Shown in pieces: positions 13,225 through 24,566 of a stretch of DNA of 64,000 nt. The notes under the pieces are model-generated. The model was not told where the DNA came from. It did not search any database and worked only from the letters and a program-made list of their open reading frames with translations. Numbering within the stretch: the first letter of the stretch is position 1; every line of letters begins with the position of its first letter. Source of the stretch: Lottia gigantea. Its lineage: Eukaryota; Mollusca; Gastropoda; Lottiidae. Where the stretch lies: contig NW_008709716.1 in the NCBI RefSeq assembly GCF_000327385.1, positions 793,980-857,979 of the forward strand, in the 5' to 3' direction. Position numbers and translations under genes: made by a program.

Positions 13225-16200
13225 TTAATAATAATCATGTTGATCTAGATGAGAGTACACTTTTCGTAACTTTTCTTTCTTATTTTTATTATGATGATGT
13301 CTCCATGGTTTTTCTCCGATTGTATTCAATGATTGCTGACTACTGTATGGGGTAGATAGATCAGGACGTCCAGCTACACGAATACATTTCACTCCTTTAA
13401 CATGGGAGGCTGCATACATCTACAAAATAGATATCTTCATTTAATTAATTTCATTAATAACACATGAAATTCAAACTTAACATGACATTTTTGATGATCA
13501 ACAATTTATTGGTTTACCTTATGACTTCTGATGTAACAATATATAAAGTGTCCATACCTTTGAGAAAAACTCTTTATCTAACGAACTAGACTTGGTCTGA
13601 AAAGAGAAATAAAAATATCATAATATCATAACATGGACTGACATGATGACCCACAATAGGAGTCAAACTTGTATATAGACCTACTTCACACGTTTCTTGC
13701 TAAAAACTTTTCTTTATAAATATCTATTAAGATGTGTATCATAAATCCTATATAAAGAACTAGATATGGATAATTACCTGTGTTTTACTAGTAGAAGTAT
13801 CTGGTTTAACTTGTGGTTCTGGAATAGGTATTTTAACTTGATATTTTGTAATCGTTTGTACTTCTTGAAAATCACTTGATTCAATACCAGGTGGTGGATG
13901 ACAATATAAAATCTTTCCCTGAACAAATATAAATAATAATTAGTACTATTTTTAATCATTACAGTATGTTTCTTAAAGGGATACTACGTCTTAGAATAAA
14001 CATAAATTTAAAAAATTTAAACCTGGCCAATAAGAGCATATATTCATCAGTAGATATACCTGGTGTCATAAATAACATAACAGGATCCTTACATAATCCG
14101 ATAAATCCAAAAAACTTAATAAAAATGCAATTAACTTTTCAAAAATGCTTAATATTATGATTAAGCGTTTTTCAATAATCACTTAGTTTTATGAATTTTC
14201 CAATTTTCTAGATTCTGTTGAAACTTTATGACACCAGGTAAGTTCACTGATGAATATATACTCATATTGACCATTCTTGAGAACTACATTTTATGTTTAT
14301 TCTAAGATGTAGTATCACTAGGTTTTAACTTGTTTTATTACCATTATTTTGAGATAAAGCTGAATACAAGTTTACTTCACAACCTTAAAAACCACACATT
14401 GCATTTTTTTCAGCTGTATAAATATTTCCCTTCTTAAAACCTATACCAATCTATGTAAATTCTTTATAGCAGAAGCTAAGCAAGACCATTTCCATAATTT
14501 CAAAGAACAAAATGCTATAAACACTTACGTTAATATAATCCTTGATAATATACCTTGCTGATCTAGGACCATCTGGTGCACCCCGTGATGTCATATAACC
14601 TCTCATAGCTGAAATAATTATATATACTGTGATACATACATCAAAAAATCAATATCTATATTGTCATGAAAGATTTCTTGCTCTAGGATTTTAAATCATA
14701 AACAAAGAATCATGCCAAATGATGACATTAGACAAATACAGCCCGAACCATAAGGAGTTGATAGAATAGCCGTTCAAATTAGCAGACTTTGTTCTATTTT
14801 ACACCAAAAAAAAAAAAAATCGATATCATTACCTCCATAAGCATTAAGCAGTTCATAAGCATTTGGTTTTCTGTTTGGATCTTCCCCTTCTCCTGGTTTC
14901 CGTATATTGATACCATATACTATCTCTAATACATGTCGTGGTATCCTTTCACAGATGTTCAATCAGTTAAGAAATATAAGATGTCACTTATGTTTCAGAA
15001 AAATATGTACATTAATATATTTCAATATATAAAAATTATAAAAGTCAACACAAAAGTTGTTTCATTATTTGGATATGTAGTGTGTTGTATTAAAGGATAT
15101 CAGATTAATAGGTGGTAGATGATCTCTCATTTGATCAACTGGTAATATACCATTAATAACTAACTCAGCTTTGGTTGATACAAATGATGGGAACACTAAT
15201 CCTGGACAATCACATAACATTAAATCAGGTTCCACATACAATGTCTGAAATATATAGAGAATAACATAACATTAAATCAGGTTCCACATACAATGTCTGA
15301 AATAATATAAAGAATAACATAACAATGTCTGAAATATATAGAGAATAACATAACTTTAAATCAGGTTCCACATACAATGTCTAATATATATAGAGAAAAA
15401 CATAACTTTAAATCAGGTTCCACATACAATGTCTGATATATAATCATAGCATTTTTAAAAATAGCCAACGACACAGATTACAAAGTTTATATTAGGTGTT
15501 TTGTTCTCTTTATATGTCAGAACTGCTAAGAAAGTATGTATATTCTGCTCTTTTTTTTTATATGCTTTAGGTATTAAAATATCTATCATACCTGAAAATG
15601 TTTGGTTCTACCAGGTGTTGCTGATACAGGCACTTTTTTAGTTTTTAATATAGCATTTATTGTAGAACTTTTACCTACATTGGGATAACCAACCTAAAAT
15701 ATAAATACATAAAGATATAATCACACATCCTTTCAGGTGAAGAACATTTTTACTTAAACTGACTACAGTTTTGACAAGATTCAGCTTTGACGAACGAGAG
15801 GAAACTGTCTCATTCAAAGCTGTCCATAAAGCTATCAATTAAATTGAGCAAATACACAACTCACTACAGCTTGCCTTTTTATTGGCATATAAAACTACTT
15901 ACCATACCAACAGTGAGAACATGATCAGTATGATAGGGTCCTGTATGTAGTGACTTCAATAATTCTAACAACTCTTCTCCACATAATATATTAGATGAAT
16001 TATTCACAACTTTATCTGAGGATGTAGCACTGTTTTCTGTCTTGGTATCTCCAATTCCTTTTGACTGATTTGAAAAGTCTGATTTTTCATTTATCCACTG
16101 TGAACTGTCTGTTTTATCACTTGATTGACTTGCAATTGATTTAATCGTCAGATTTGTATCAGTGTCACATGAAGAAGGTTCATTTAACTCATGTTTGTGA

Positions 16201-19200
16201 TCCAGTGTTAAATTTTGTATCGACTCTGTAGTAAATGAGTCTTCCTCTCCCTCACTGTCACTTATATCTAAATCTAATTCATCATCTTTAATATTTTCTT
16301 TTTCTTTCTCTTGCTGTGCTTCCTGTAAAATATTACAGTTCAATAATATAACACATGATTTTCAATGAGTCAATACATCCATGTGACATGATGGGTTTCT
16401 TGTTCTTGTAAGCTTTAAAATACTAACTGCTAGTCTTTACCTCTGTTTGTCTAGTAGTTTCCTCTAAAGCTGACCAAAAAGCTATCTTTACACCATGTTT
16501 AGAAAAATACTCTGACCATCTTTCTCTGAAACAAATGGTAGTTGAACAGTATGTAAACTTTAAATTTTACTAAAATCAATAGTAAATTTAGCTTTATCAA
16601 CCAATCGAATTACAGTTTTTCTTAAGTCTGGATTACATCTTTGTTAGAATTTGTGAAACAAGTCCAATTTAGCTGTAATGCAGTTTGAGAAAAGCAGAAA
16701 AATAATTTGACCATAAAATTTCTCATAACTTTCAGAAAATATGCACCAAAGTAGCCCTAATTATTCTATATGTCTTACCTTTGTTTACTAGTTAAATAAT
16801 CTGCTTTATTTATCAACAATAAGTTAACCTTTGACTTATTGACCTCTTTAACATATTTATCCAGGTCACTACATCGGAAGAGCAATGGATTTCTACCGTC
16901 AACAATCTGGACTATAATATCACTGTCGAAAAAAGAAATTAATGTTATTATAAATTGTCCTTTTCAATAAACCCCTTTACAAAATCACTACTACCACCAC
17001 TTACATAGGCTACTGCCAAAATTCATTTTTTTTGTTTATCAGCATAGAAATTGAGGCCTGCTTTTCTCAAAGTTTGGAATATTTTTAGCATTATATATTG
17101 TACAATACTTTGGAATAGACAAAAGTTTGAGGTATTTTACCTTCTTTCAATTACTCTCCACAACTGACGCCAAAAATCTAAATTCTTTTCAAACGGTGTC
17201 ATAATTATATGTTCTTCTTCTTGTAATCTACAAATTATAAACACTACCAAAAAGGAATACAAAACTCAAACACAAAATCTTCCATTTTGTATTGTATACA
17301 AAGGTAAAAGGGATGAAAAAAGGTGGAGCAATTTAGAAAATGATAATCAATATGCATATCAAGCTTCATTACAAATGGTTGTTGACAATAGATTTTAGAG
17401 GGTTTATAACAGATGGACAAAATCCTCCTAGAGGTATTTTTCTTACTTGGCTAGAAGTTTTCTCCATTGCAAAAATGATTCCTTTTCTAACATTTCTAGT
17501 TCTTCTCCTGTTGTTTTTTCTGTCCATGCTGGTCTGTAACAATCAATAAATTCTTTTCATTTCATAAACAAAAATTTGGCAATATACTTGAAGTGTTGAC
17601 TCAATAACAGAAGAAAGTAAGTTTCATTTCAAATACAAACTATTTTGCTATACTTTGCTCATCAAATGTTAAGTATACATTTCAAATATATGATCTGCAT
17701 TCATTTGCAATCCAGCACTATGCTGCATGTCAGCACAAAAAATATCATTTGATTATCTGATATCCGACTTATTCTCTTATGATTGATATACTTCCTCATG
17801 TGAAAAGTTCATTAGCTGCTGCCAATGTTTCGTCAAAATGTTGTTTTGCAGTTAGGTACGTTAATACTTGGTTTATTAATAAATCATATTTGCCATTAAA
17901 AATTAAAGCCTTAAAAGTCAGGAAAAGCTAAAAGCCATACCTTCGTGGAATGCTTAAAAGATTTCTATGTTTCTGTTGAGCTTCATGGACTTTTTCTTTC
18001 TCTTCTGATGATAATAAACCAATATTACCAGCAGGGTCTACAAACTTCACATTTAATTTTTCAGCAGTGAACTCAGTACCAGCTAATTCGGCTGTAGACA
18101 GAAAATCTTCTAAATTACTCTGTTCTGTCACTGACTGAAGATTTAGTCGACCCCAGTCATAACCATCATTTAATTCTGTTGTATGCAACTGAAAAACAAA
18201 ACCAACCCATTTATTTTTTGTAAAATGACAAAATCATTTCAGTTTATAAATGCAGTGATCTGATTCCTTACTCTATACATTGCAAATTCCAAAAATGATA
18301 GTTTCCATTTTCTTCCATATTTTACCACGGAAATGGTTAGTGGTCACTCTCCAAGGCAAATATCTGTTGTTATATCAGATTCTCTGGATAGATAGGGTTA
18401 TACAGAAGCATATCTAGAAATGAGAAGCCTCTCTCCGCGTCAGTTAGCTGTGAGAAAATTCATGTCTCAAAGACACCATCCATGGCATGGCCGAGGATAT
18501 TTGTCACCTTGTTGGCAAACAATTATTCGCCACCCTTATTTATTACATTTCACCCATTTTCAAACTGTAATTCCTCCGTAGACTGGCATTATTAGCTGTA
18601 AAGGAGAACAAACTATGAAAATAACTCCTACTTAAAATTGATTATCACCTTGCCATTGGATAGTTATTTATTGTCAACCGGTGCTATGTCAATTGGCCGC
18701 CATACTTTTTCGGAACTATGAAATTTAGTCTTGATATATGTGTGGCCTACAAACCCAACATGACTCTGCATTAGATATAAGGGCATTTTGTCAGTACTGC
18801 ATAACTTCCAATCTTAAGTGTATTATTGTATATTATGACTAAGAATAAATTAAGTTCAGAAAATTTCGAGAATAAGCTGCTATAATTCTAAGAATGCTAA
18901 TAGAACATAATGTTACAAGAGGTTACAAGTGAACATGACAGAGGCTGGGGTTCTCATCTCTTGTATATCGATAATACTTTTAATAAGCACGAAATTAAAA
19001 ACATTTTTCTAGTTACCCCACATTTCTTGTTTACCACCCGAAGTTCTTGGTTCTTGTTTACCACCCTAGCTCTTGTTTACAACACCAAGCTCTTGTTTAT
19101 CACCCACAGTTCTAGTTCACTATCCCCAGATTTCAAATTAGTAAAAGAGTCGGCTAATTTCCCACTGACAAAACAATTTATCAATAGGGGTGCTAATTCA

Positions 19201-19493
19201 TGAATTTATAGAGCTGATTCTGTGACATAAGAGTAGCAATAACATAACTCATTAGAAATTCAATAATGCACTTTTTTCCTGATTTATTTTTATGTTTTGA
19301 TAACAGCATATTATGCAGACTGAAAGGAATTCACACAACAGGGAGGATTGACAGAGACAATCTTCAATAAATAGACACTTACATAATTTTGTTTTCCACC
19401 AGTACCACCACTTTTGTTCTTCCCACGAAATCTGTCTTTGATAATAGTTCTACCAAGCATCGGCTGCCCAGATTTCTTGCTATTCTTCCCCAT
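13225..19493 (-). CDS. LSG1: LSG1, large 60S subunit nuclear export GTPase 1 (complete, 14 exons)
   Basis: This cytoplasmic GTPase releases the export adaptor NMD3 from late pre-60S ribosomal subunits. Exons in transcript order: 19493-19383, 18188-17941, 17533-17447, 17227-17141, 16922-16779, 16525-16441, 16322-15903, 15693-15592, 15244-15101, 14956-14833, 14608-14529, 13918-13778, 13596-13558, 13419-13225. All phases join, giving 668 residues (human about 658). The circularly permuted GTPase order is visible: G4 [10 protein letters not shown], then G5 FWSALE, an acidic serine-rich insert encoded by the long exon at 16322-15903, G1 [10 protein letters not shown], and G3 [26 protein letters not shown] near the N-terminus and [11 protein letters not shown] and [14 protein letters not shown] near the C-terminus also match LSG1. 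The start is the ATG at 19493 ([10 protein letters not shown]), a basic N-terminus. One intron is AT-AC type (14957-15100), and one exon has a duplicated acceptor region. Confidence 0.95.
13977..14318. mobile_element. MITE-like element with about 28-bp terminal inverted repeats, in an LSG1 intron
   Basis: gggatactacgtcttagaat at the left end is mirrored by attctaagatgtagtatcac at the right end, with the inverted match extending inward through aaacataaa. The element is about 340 bp, lacks an ORF of note, and contains an inner region with a gcgtttttcaataatcactt motif. A relative, without the right terminus, lies at 38349-38570 (ggaatactacctcttagga ... gcgtttttcaataattactt). It sits in the LSG1 intron between the exons at 14529-14608 and 13778-13918. 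No target-site duplication is clear, so the superfamily is not assigned. Confidence 0.75.
14957..15100 (-). other. LSG1: U12-type AT-AC intron of LSG1
   Basis: No GT-AG pair joins the exon ending ...CCACCTATTAATCTG (15101) to the one encoding [10 protein letters not shown]. The intervening 144 bases begin ATATCCTTTA, the minor-spliceosome 5' splice-site consensus. They end TTCTTAACTGATTGAAC, with a near-consensus U12 branch site TTCTTAAC about ten bases from the terminal AC. Removing exactly this segment gives [16 protein letters not shown], which matches human LSG1 (PPVSLVCQNIPRHVLE) without gaps. Three independent signals (5' site, branch site with spacing, protein continuity) agree. Confidence 0.92.
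15208..15440 (-). repeat. 52-bp tandem array duplicating the acceptor and start of an LSG1 exon
   Basis: On the plus strand aaatcaggttccacatacaa followed by tgtctgaaat recurs with a 52-base period (acataca at 15234, 15286, 15370, 15422, plus a shortened copy near 15323). Read on the minus strand, each copy is a tttcag-like acceptor followed by ACATTGTATGTGGAACC, the first codons of the LSG1 exon 15244-15101. Only the most downstream copy continues into the full exon. Because 52 is not a multiple of three, use of an upstream decoy without further splicing would shift the frame. Confidence 0.85.
18189..19382. other. LSG1 intron 1 with a short minisatellite
   Basis: This intron separates the first coding exon from the exon encoding [11 protein letters not shown]. 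At about 19018-19115 a decayed repeat of roughly 20-25 bp, with core ttcttgtttaccaccc / ctcttgtttatcaccc, occurs about four times. Nothing else is recognised. Confidence 0.55.
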
Positions 19494-20247
19494 GTTTATG
19501 TTATTATCAAAAATAAGCAATTTAAGCAAATTAATATAGTTTATTACTCAATTATTCGAAAACAACTCTTCTTGTGTAACACCTCATGGGCGCTGACATG
19601 TTTAAGTATCGGGTCACGAGTATCGTTAAACGCGATTGGTTGAAATATGCATCAAAGTCTTTTCACAGCCGATAACCATCAAAGACCCAAAGACAGATTA
19701 ATGAAGTGAAGTTTTTTACTTTTCTGCTCAAGTCTATTTCTAATGCGAAACTTTCTAGCCCACCAGTCAGTAGACTACCCCGAATTGGTGTTAATTTTTC
19801 AAAGGAACAAGGCAAATTTCTGCGTTATCGAATTATCACAGATAATTAGAGAGTTTCGGATTAACTTTACCTGACTAACCCACTGATCTATAAATTTATA
19901 AGCTACAGATCAGTGTTGCCTTTAATATTATATCACTCGCCTTGCCACTGTGAAATGAATCTGCCAAGTCGACCTGGTTCAATGGACTTAATAAGGCGTA
20001 GAACAACTTCGTACGTTCATTTTTCTCTACAAAGCCTTGAAATTGAAAATGCATGGATTATTTGTTTAGTTTCATATTGCTCATAGTCATTGTGGATAAT
20101 ATTTTCAATGTTTGCATAATACTTATTCGCTCAAACAAAGTAAGTAGGTTAGCACCCCAAGGTTAAGATAAGTTGTCAGTCTGAGTACAATACTGTAGTA
20201 GTGAGGAATTACACTAAAACTATTAAAATAACTTGAAACTGTACAAC
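19494..20247. promoter_or_regulatory. Divergent promoter interval between LSG1 and the MYORG-like gene
   Basis: The LSG1 start codon (minus) and the glycosidase start codon (plus) are 754 bases apart and point away from each other, so both promoters or 5' UTRs must lie here. The stretch around 19615-19640 (ggtcacgag, acgcgattggttg) includes an inverted CCAAT box (ATTGG at 19635-19639) about 140 bases upstream of the LSG1 ATG. A shared bidirectional promoter is inference; 5' UTR introns could enlarge the real distance. Confidence 0.45.
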
Positions 20248-22217
20248 ATGAGTGTACCTGATGTTCTTACAGCGACTATATTAAGTACAATAACTTCGTT
20301 TGTTATATTTCAATATGTGCACCATAATGGTGAGATTACAAAAAGCTTTAGCAGTGAATACAAGCTACATGGATTGACTCTTAACGGGTCGAGGCTGAGG
20401 ATAGGCCCAAATGAAAAGGATCAGCTGTATGGGCATATCAGACATTCTGCTTTCATCAAGGACGTGAAAACAAAGGGTCATGACTTGGAGGTAGCGTATG
20501 ATGACTCCAGGCTTGGAATCCATTCCTACTCATCAGAGCAAGCGTCATGTTATGACATAGAATGGAGCTCAGAAACCTTAGATCTATCTGAACTACAGCA
20601 CTGTTATGATCTTGGTAAAGCACATTGGTATGGTGGTTTTCAACATGTTTGGCAACCGTGGCCGTTGGAGAAGATTGTAATGTCCGAGACTCCATTTGTT
20701 TCCACAGATTTATTTTTTCATGATAAATCTATTGGAGGTGTACATGAAAGATTGTTCTTTAACTCGGCAGGATTTGGTCTCTATATACCGGATGAAATTC
20801 CTCTTTTTTAAGCATCAACAGCTCCGGCGATGGAAGGATGTGCTTTTCCAGTAAAAATGTGGGTTATCCGTATTTAAACACACAAAGACTTCCAAGGTTG
20901 TCTTATACTATATGTCAAGCTGGGAATGTAAGGACAATAAGATCGTACCTGCTGAATACCTATTACACAAAACCAGAAAACATTCCAGACGAAACGCTAT
21001 TCTATAAACCAATTTGGTGTACTTGGGCTCAGTATAATAAAGATATTAATGATACGACAACTGTAGAATATGCTAATACTGTGATCAGGTATGGATTTAC
21101 TAATTCTCAGATAGAAATCGATGACGATTGGACGCCATTTTATGGAGATCTAGAGTTTAATAAGAAGTTTCCCGATCCGTTAAAGACGATCAATAAATTG
21201 AACAAGCTAGATTTTAGAGTTACACTCTGGGTACACCCATTCATGGAATTAAACTCCAGCTCTTTCCCTGAAGCTGCAAGTCGTGGATTTCTGATCAAGA
21301 GTAAAGGTGACACAGTGCCAGCTCTTGTCCGATGGTGGGATGGAGATATGGCTGGAATTCTAGACGTTACTAATCCAATGGCTGTCGATTGGTTTTTGCA
21401 CAAGCTACGCAATTTGCAGAGAAAGTATGGCGTTAGCTCATTCAAATTTGATGCTGGTGAATCTTTTTACTTACCTAAGAATTATGTCACCAAAAGTAAA
21501 CTTCGGTCTCCCGAACAATTTGCAACTTTATGGGCGACATTAGCGTACAGAGCTGACATCAACATACGACATCAGGAGGTCCGCATAGCATATCGAACCC
21601 AACATCTTCCTATATTTGTAAGAATGTTTGACAGATCCTCATCATGGGATGACAAGGCAGGGATACAGACTCTTATACCTACAATCTTGACTTTTGGATT
21701 GCTGGGTTACCCCTTCGTTTTAGCTGATATGGTTGGTGGAAATGCATATGGCGATCTGGTAACATTTAAAGGTGGAGCTTATCCAGATAGAGAACTATTC
21801 ATCAGGTGGATGGAAATAAATACCTTCTTTCCCACCATACAATATTCTATAGCACCGTGGATCTACGATACTGAAGTGATAGAGCTTTGCAGGAAATACA
21901 CTGATTTACATGCTAAATATGCTCCTATGATGGTAAGTTTAGCAAAGGAATCAATGACAACAGGGGACCCAATAATTCGTCCGATTTGGTGGAGTTCTCC
22001 AAAGGATGAGACTGCGTTAACTGTGGATAACGAATTCTTAGTAGGAAACTCAATTCTTGTTGCTCCTGTTATAAAAAAAGGTCAGACATCTCGGGACATT
22101 TACCTACCATCTGGTGTATGGCAAGATGAGTTAAAAGGTGGGAGACACCAAGGACCGAAATGGTTGCTGAATTATAAAGTAGAATTAAGAGAACTACCAT
22201 ACTTTAATGCCTTATAG
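20248..22217 (+). CDS. MYORG: MYORG-like GH31 glycosidase, single exon, with one frame break
   Basis: Family 31 glycoside hydrolase of the myogenesis-regulating glycosidase type; human MYORG is an ER alpha-galactosidase. I chose the ATG at 20248 (MSVPDVLTATILSTITSFVI), which gives a type II signal anchor. The catalytic nucleophile motif KFDAGE lies at 21444-21461 (Asp codon 21450-21452). The acid/base region is SSWDDKAG, followed by GLLGYPFVLADMVGGNAYGD, diagnostic of GH31. The first 187 residues end at TAA 20809-20811 in a run of six Ts (20804-20809). The rest continues in the next frame (LSINSSGDGRMCFSS ... LPYFNAL), so one base appears missing there. Everything else is open for about 655 residues, the family length. 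It is either a homopolymer assembly error or a recent null allele. ATTAAA at 22308 may serve as poly(A) signal. Confidence 0.88.
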
Positions 22218-23182
22218 TATTTTTCTATTGTAATGTATATCTTTTGATTGTGTTTCCTTTAAAATCAGAGGACTATCTATGTTTTAATAAGTTTGTTTAT
22301 AAATTCCATTAAAAGGTATTAACTTTTAGATGTTTGCTTAAGTGTTGTCCAGTTTGACTTTGCAGATCACCCAACCTTAGGGTCTAATCAAAAAATTCAT
22401 ATAAAAACAAAAACAAATACAAAAAAAACTTAAATAATTACATTCGGAAGTGACGATACTTGGATTTTCATTTTACATGCCGACTATTGGAAGGTTTAAT
22501 TTCACTGAGAACACTTATAAGATTTCAAAATCGTGTCTTATTATGCTATCGTGTCTATCTAACTACCACATTGTAACTACTTTTAGATAAGCAATTCTCG
22601 ACATTCATTCACATAAGACAATGTATATTGTGATATTTGTGATCAGTATTTTCGGTCCGTTCTATACATTTTTAACATAAATTGTTTAAAAACACAAAAT
22701 CCATGGCAGATTCCTAAGCTAGAGTCAATGGTTGCTATCCTGCTACTTAGACATGCCATCAAATGGGACACGATAATTCGTATGGGATTTATAATAAGTT
22801 TAAAGTTAGTTAATATATTTCCTTTGCTGTGAGATAAATCATTGCATACATTTAATATTTCAAGATCAATGTGATCTGAGTGGTTCATCAACCATACTTA
22901 AAAAGTAATGGAATGACTTTTTCGAAATTTTCATTTGACTTTATCTTGAAGAATTTGCGAGGCCTTTATATTAAAGCAGGTGCACCATTGTATGAACTAA
23001 GTGCATGATATATTCTAGTCGTTTATTATAAACCAAATCAAAAATAACAACAATTACTAAAATGTGCTCTTCTATCACATGTTCCTCTAGTTATGTGGTA
23101 TTCTGCAACTTTGTTAGATATTTATAGCAACCAAAATTACATAACAAAGAATATAAATGCATTTTGCAAAAAAATTCGGAAA
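22218..23182. other. Convergent spacer between the MYORG-like gene and the first GRHPR gene
   Basis: Both genes end into this stretch. TTTATT at 23022-23027 reads AATAAA on the minus strand, about 155 bases after the GRHPR stop. No other feature seen. Confidence 0.5.
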
Positions 23183-24566
23183 TCATGAATCCAAAACTGC
23201 TACAATATTCAGAGCAGTATTTATAGACATACTGGCTCGTGTTTCACTTGTGTTTGTACCAAGATGTGGTAAAATTATACAATTGTCCAAAGTAAGCAGT
23301 GGGTGATCTTTTGGCAAAGGTTCTGGGTTAGTAACGTCTAAGCCAGCTGAATGGATTACCCCGTTCTTTAAAGATTCATATAAAGCTTCTTGATCAATAA
23401 CAGCAGCACGAGATGTGTTTATCAACACTGCATTAGATTTCATTTTGTGAAATGCTGCCTTGTCGATCAGATTTTCTGTTTGAGGAGTGAGCGCACAACA
23501 AATACAAACAATATCTGATTCTGTTAAAAGTTGATCAAGTGAACAAAATTCAGCATCGATGTCTGCTGCAAAGGATGATGGTGCTACGTCATTATAAAGA
23601 ATTCTTGATACACCAAATGGTTTCATTCGTCGAGCAACACCAAATCCAACTCGGCCCATACCTATAATACCGATTGTTCGATTAACCGATTCAGTACCAA
23701 GTATCCACATGGGCTTCCATTTTCCCCATTCACCTTTCTCAACGGCTTCAATTCCTAAAATTTGAAGAAGAAAAAATGCCCAATCGATGTTCTTCAGGCC
23801 ATTGTAGTTATTTTTAAATTGGTTAAATATCATTGTCTAAAATATATAATAACATATGAGGGCCATAATGTAACAACCTAAAAGATATAATGTTCATTCA
23901 TGGTGGTTTCTAATTTGTGCTACTAGTACCTGTCACAAACACTTACCTTCCAAACACCTTCTGGTAGTCAACAAGAGTAAAGCCACAGTTAATTCAGCAG
24001 CACTATCAGAGGCCACATCTGGTGTATTGGTTACTTGAATTCCTCTTTTTTTACAATCTTTAACATTAATATGATGCGTACCCACCGACATAGTGGCAAC
24101 TACTTTCAAATTCTCCCCTACAATGCATTAGATCAAAATTAGTACCGTACCTAGGCATATGAAGTATCAAATAACGTTCAAGTCTGTATTAGGGTGTATT
24201 GATACGAGTCTCAATGAAAGCACTGGCCAAGGTTACACACCAATAGATAACCATGTCTTTATCAGGTAATTATATTGTTTCCATGTTTTATTAAGAAAAC
24301 GGTACTGGTCTATTTGTTTCAGATATTTATATTTATTTCGGTTAGGATACTAACTAATACAGTCAATTACCTGCAGCATCCAGTATTTCCGAATCAATTT
24401 GATCAGCAATGGTACAAAATAATGCCGATATTCCCTTGACGTGTTTCTTTAACTCATCATGAGGAATGACGTCATCACTGTTCCAGACTTCTACTTCATA
24501 CTTCTCTCTGAGTATATTTAAGCCCTCTTCGTGTACAATTCGAGTAACATAAACCTTAGGCTTCAT
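23183..24566 (-). CDS. GRHPR: Glyoxylate/hydroxypyruvate reductase, paralogue A
   Basis: NAD(P)H-dependent D-2-hydroxyacid dehydrogenase; the family reduces glyoxylate to glycolate and hydroxypyruvate to D-glycerate. Exons: 24566-24371, 24117-23947, 23754-23183, with both introns in phase 1, giving 312 residues (human GRHPR 328). Visible motifs are KVYVTRIVHEEGLNIL at the N-terminus, the substrate loop ATMSVG, the Rossmann motif GMGRVG, and the catalytic set Arg in NTSRAAV, Glu in DVTNPEPLP and His in LPHLGT. All expected active-site residues are present. The C-terminus stops about ten residues earlier than in human, after NIVAVLDS. It is one of three paralogues in this window with the same exon pattern. 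Other 2-hydroxyacid dehydrogenases such as PHGDH are longer and differ at DVTxPEPLP, so GRHPR is the best call. Confidence 0.92.

Noticed and set aside
20804-20811. Programmed -1 frameshift at TTTTTTA in the MYORG-like gene
   Set aside because: The heptamer is not in the zero-frame register required (codons read CTT TTT TAA), and the GH31 family is not known to use frameshifting; an indel is simpler.
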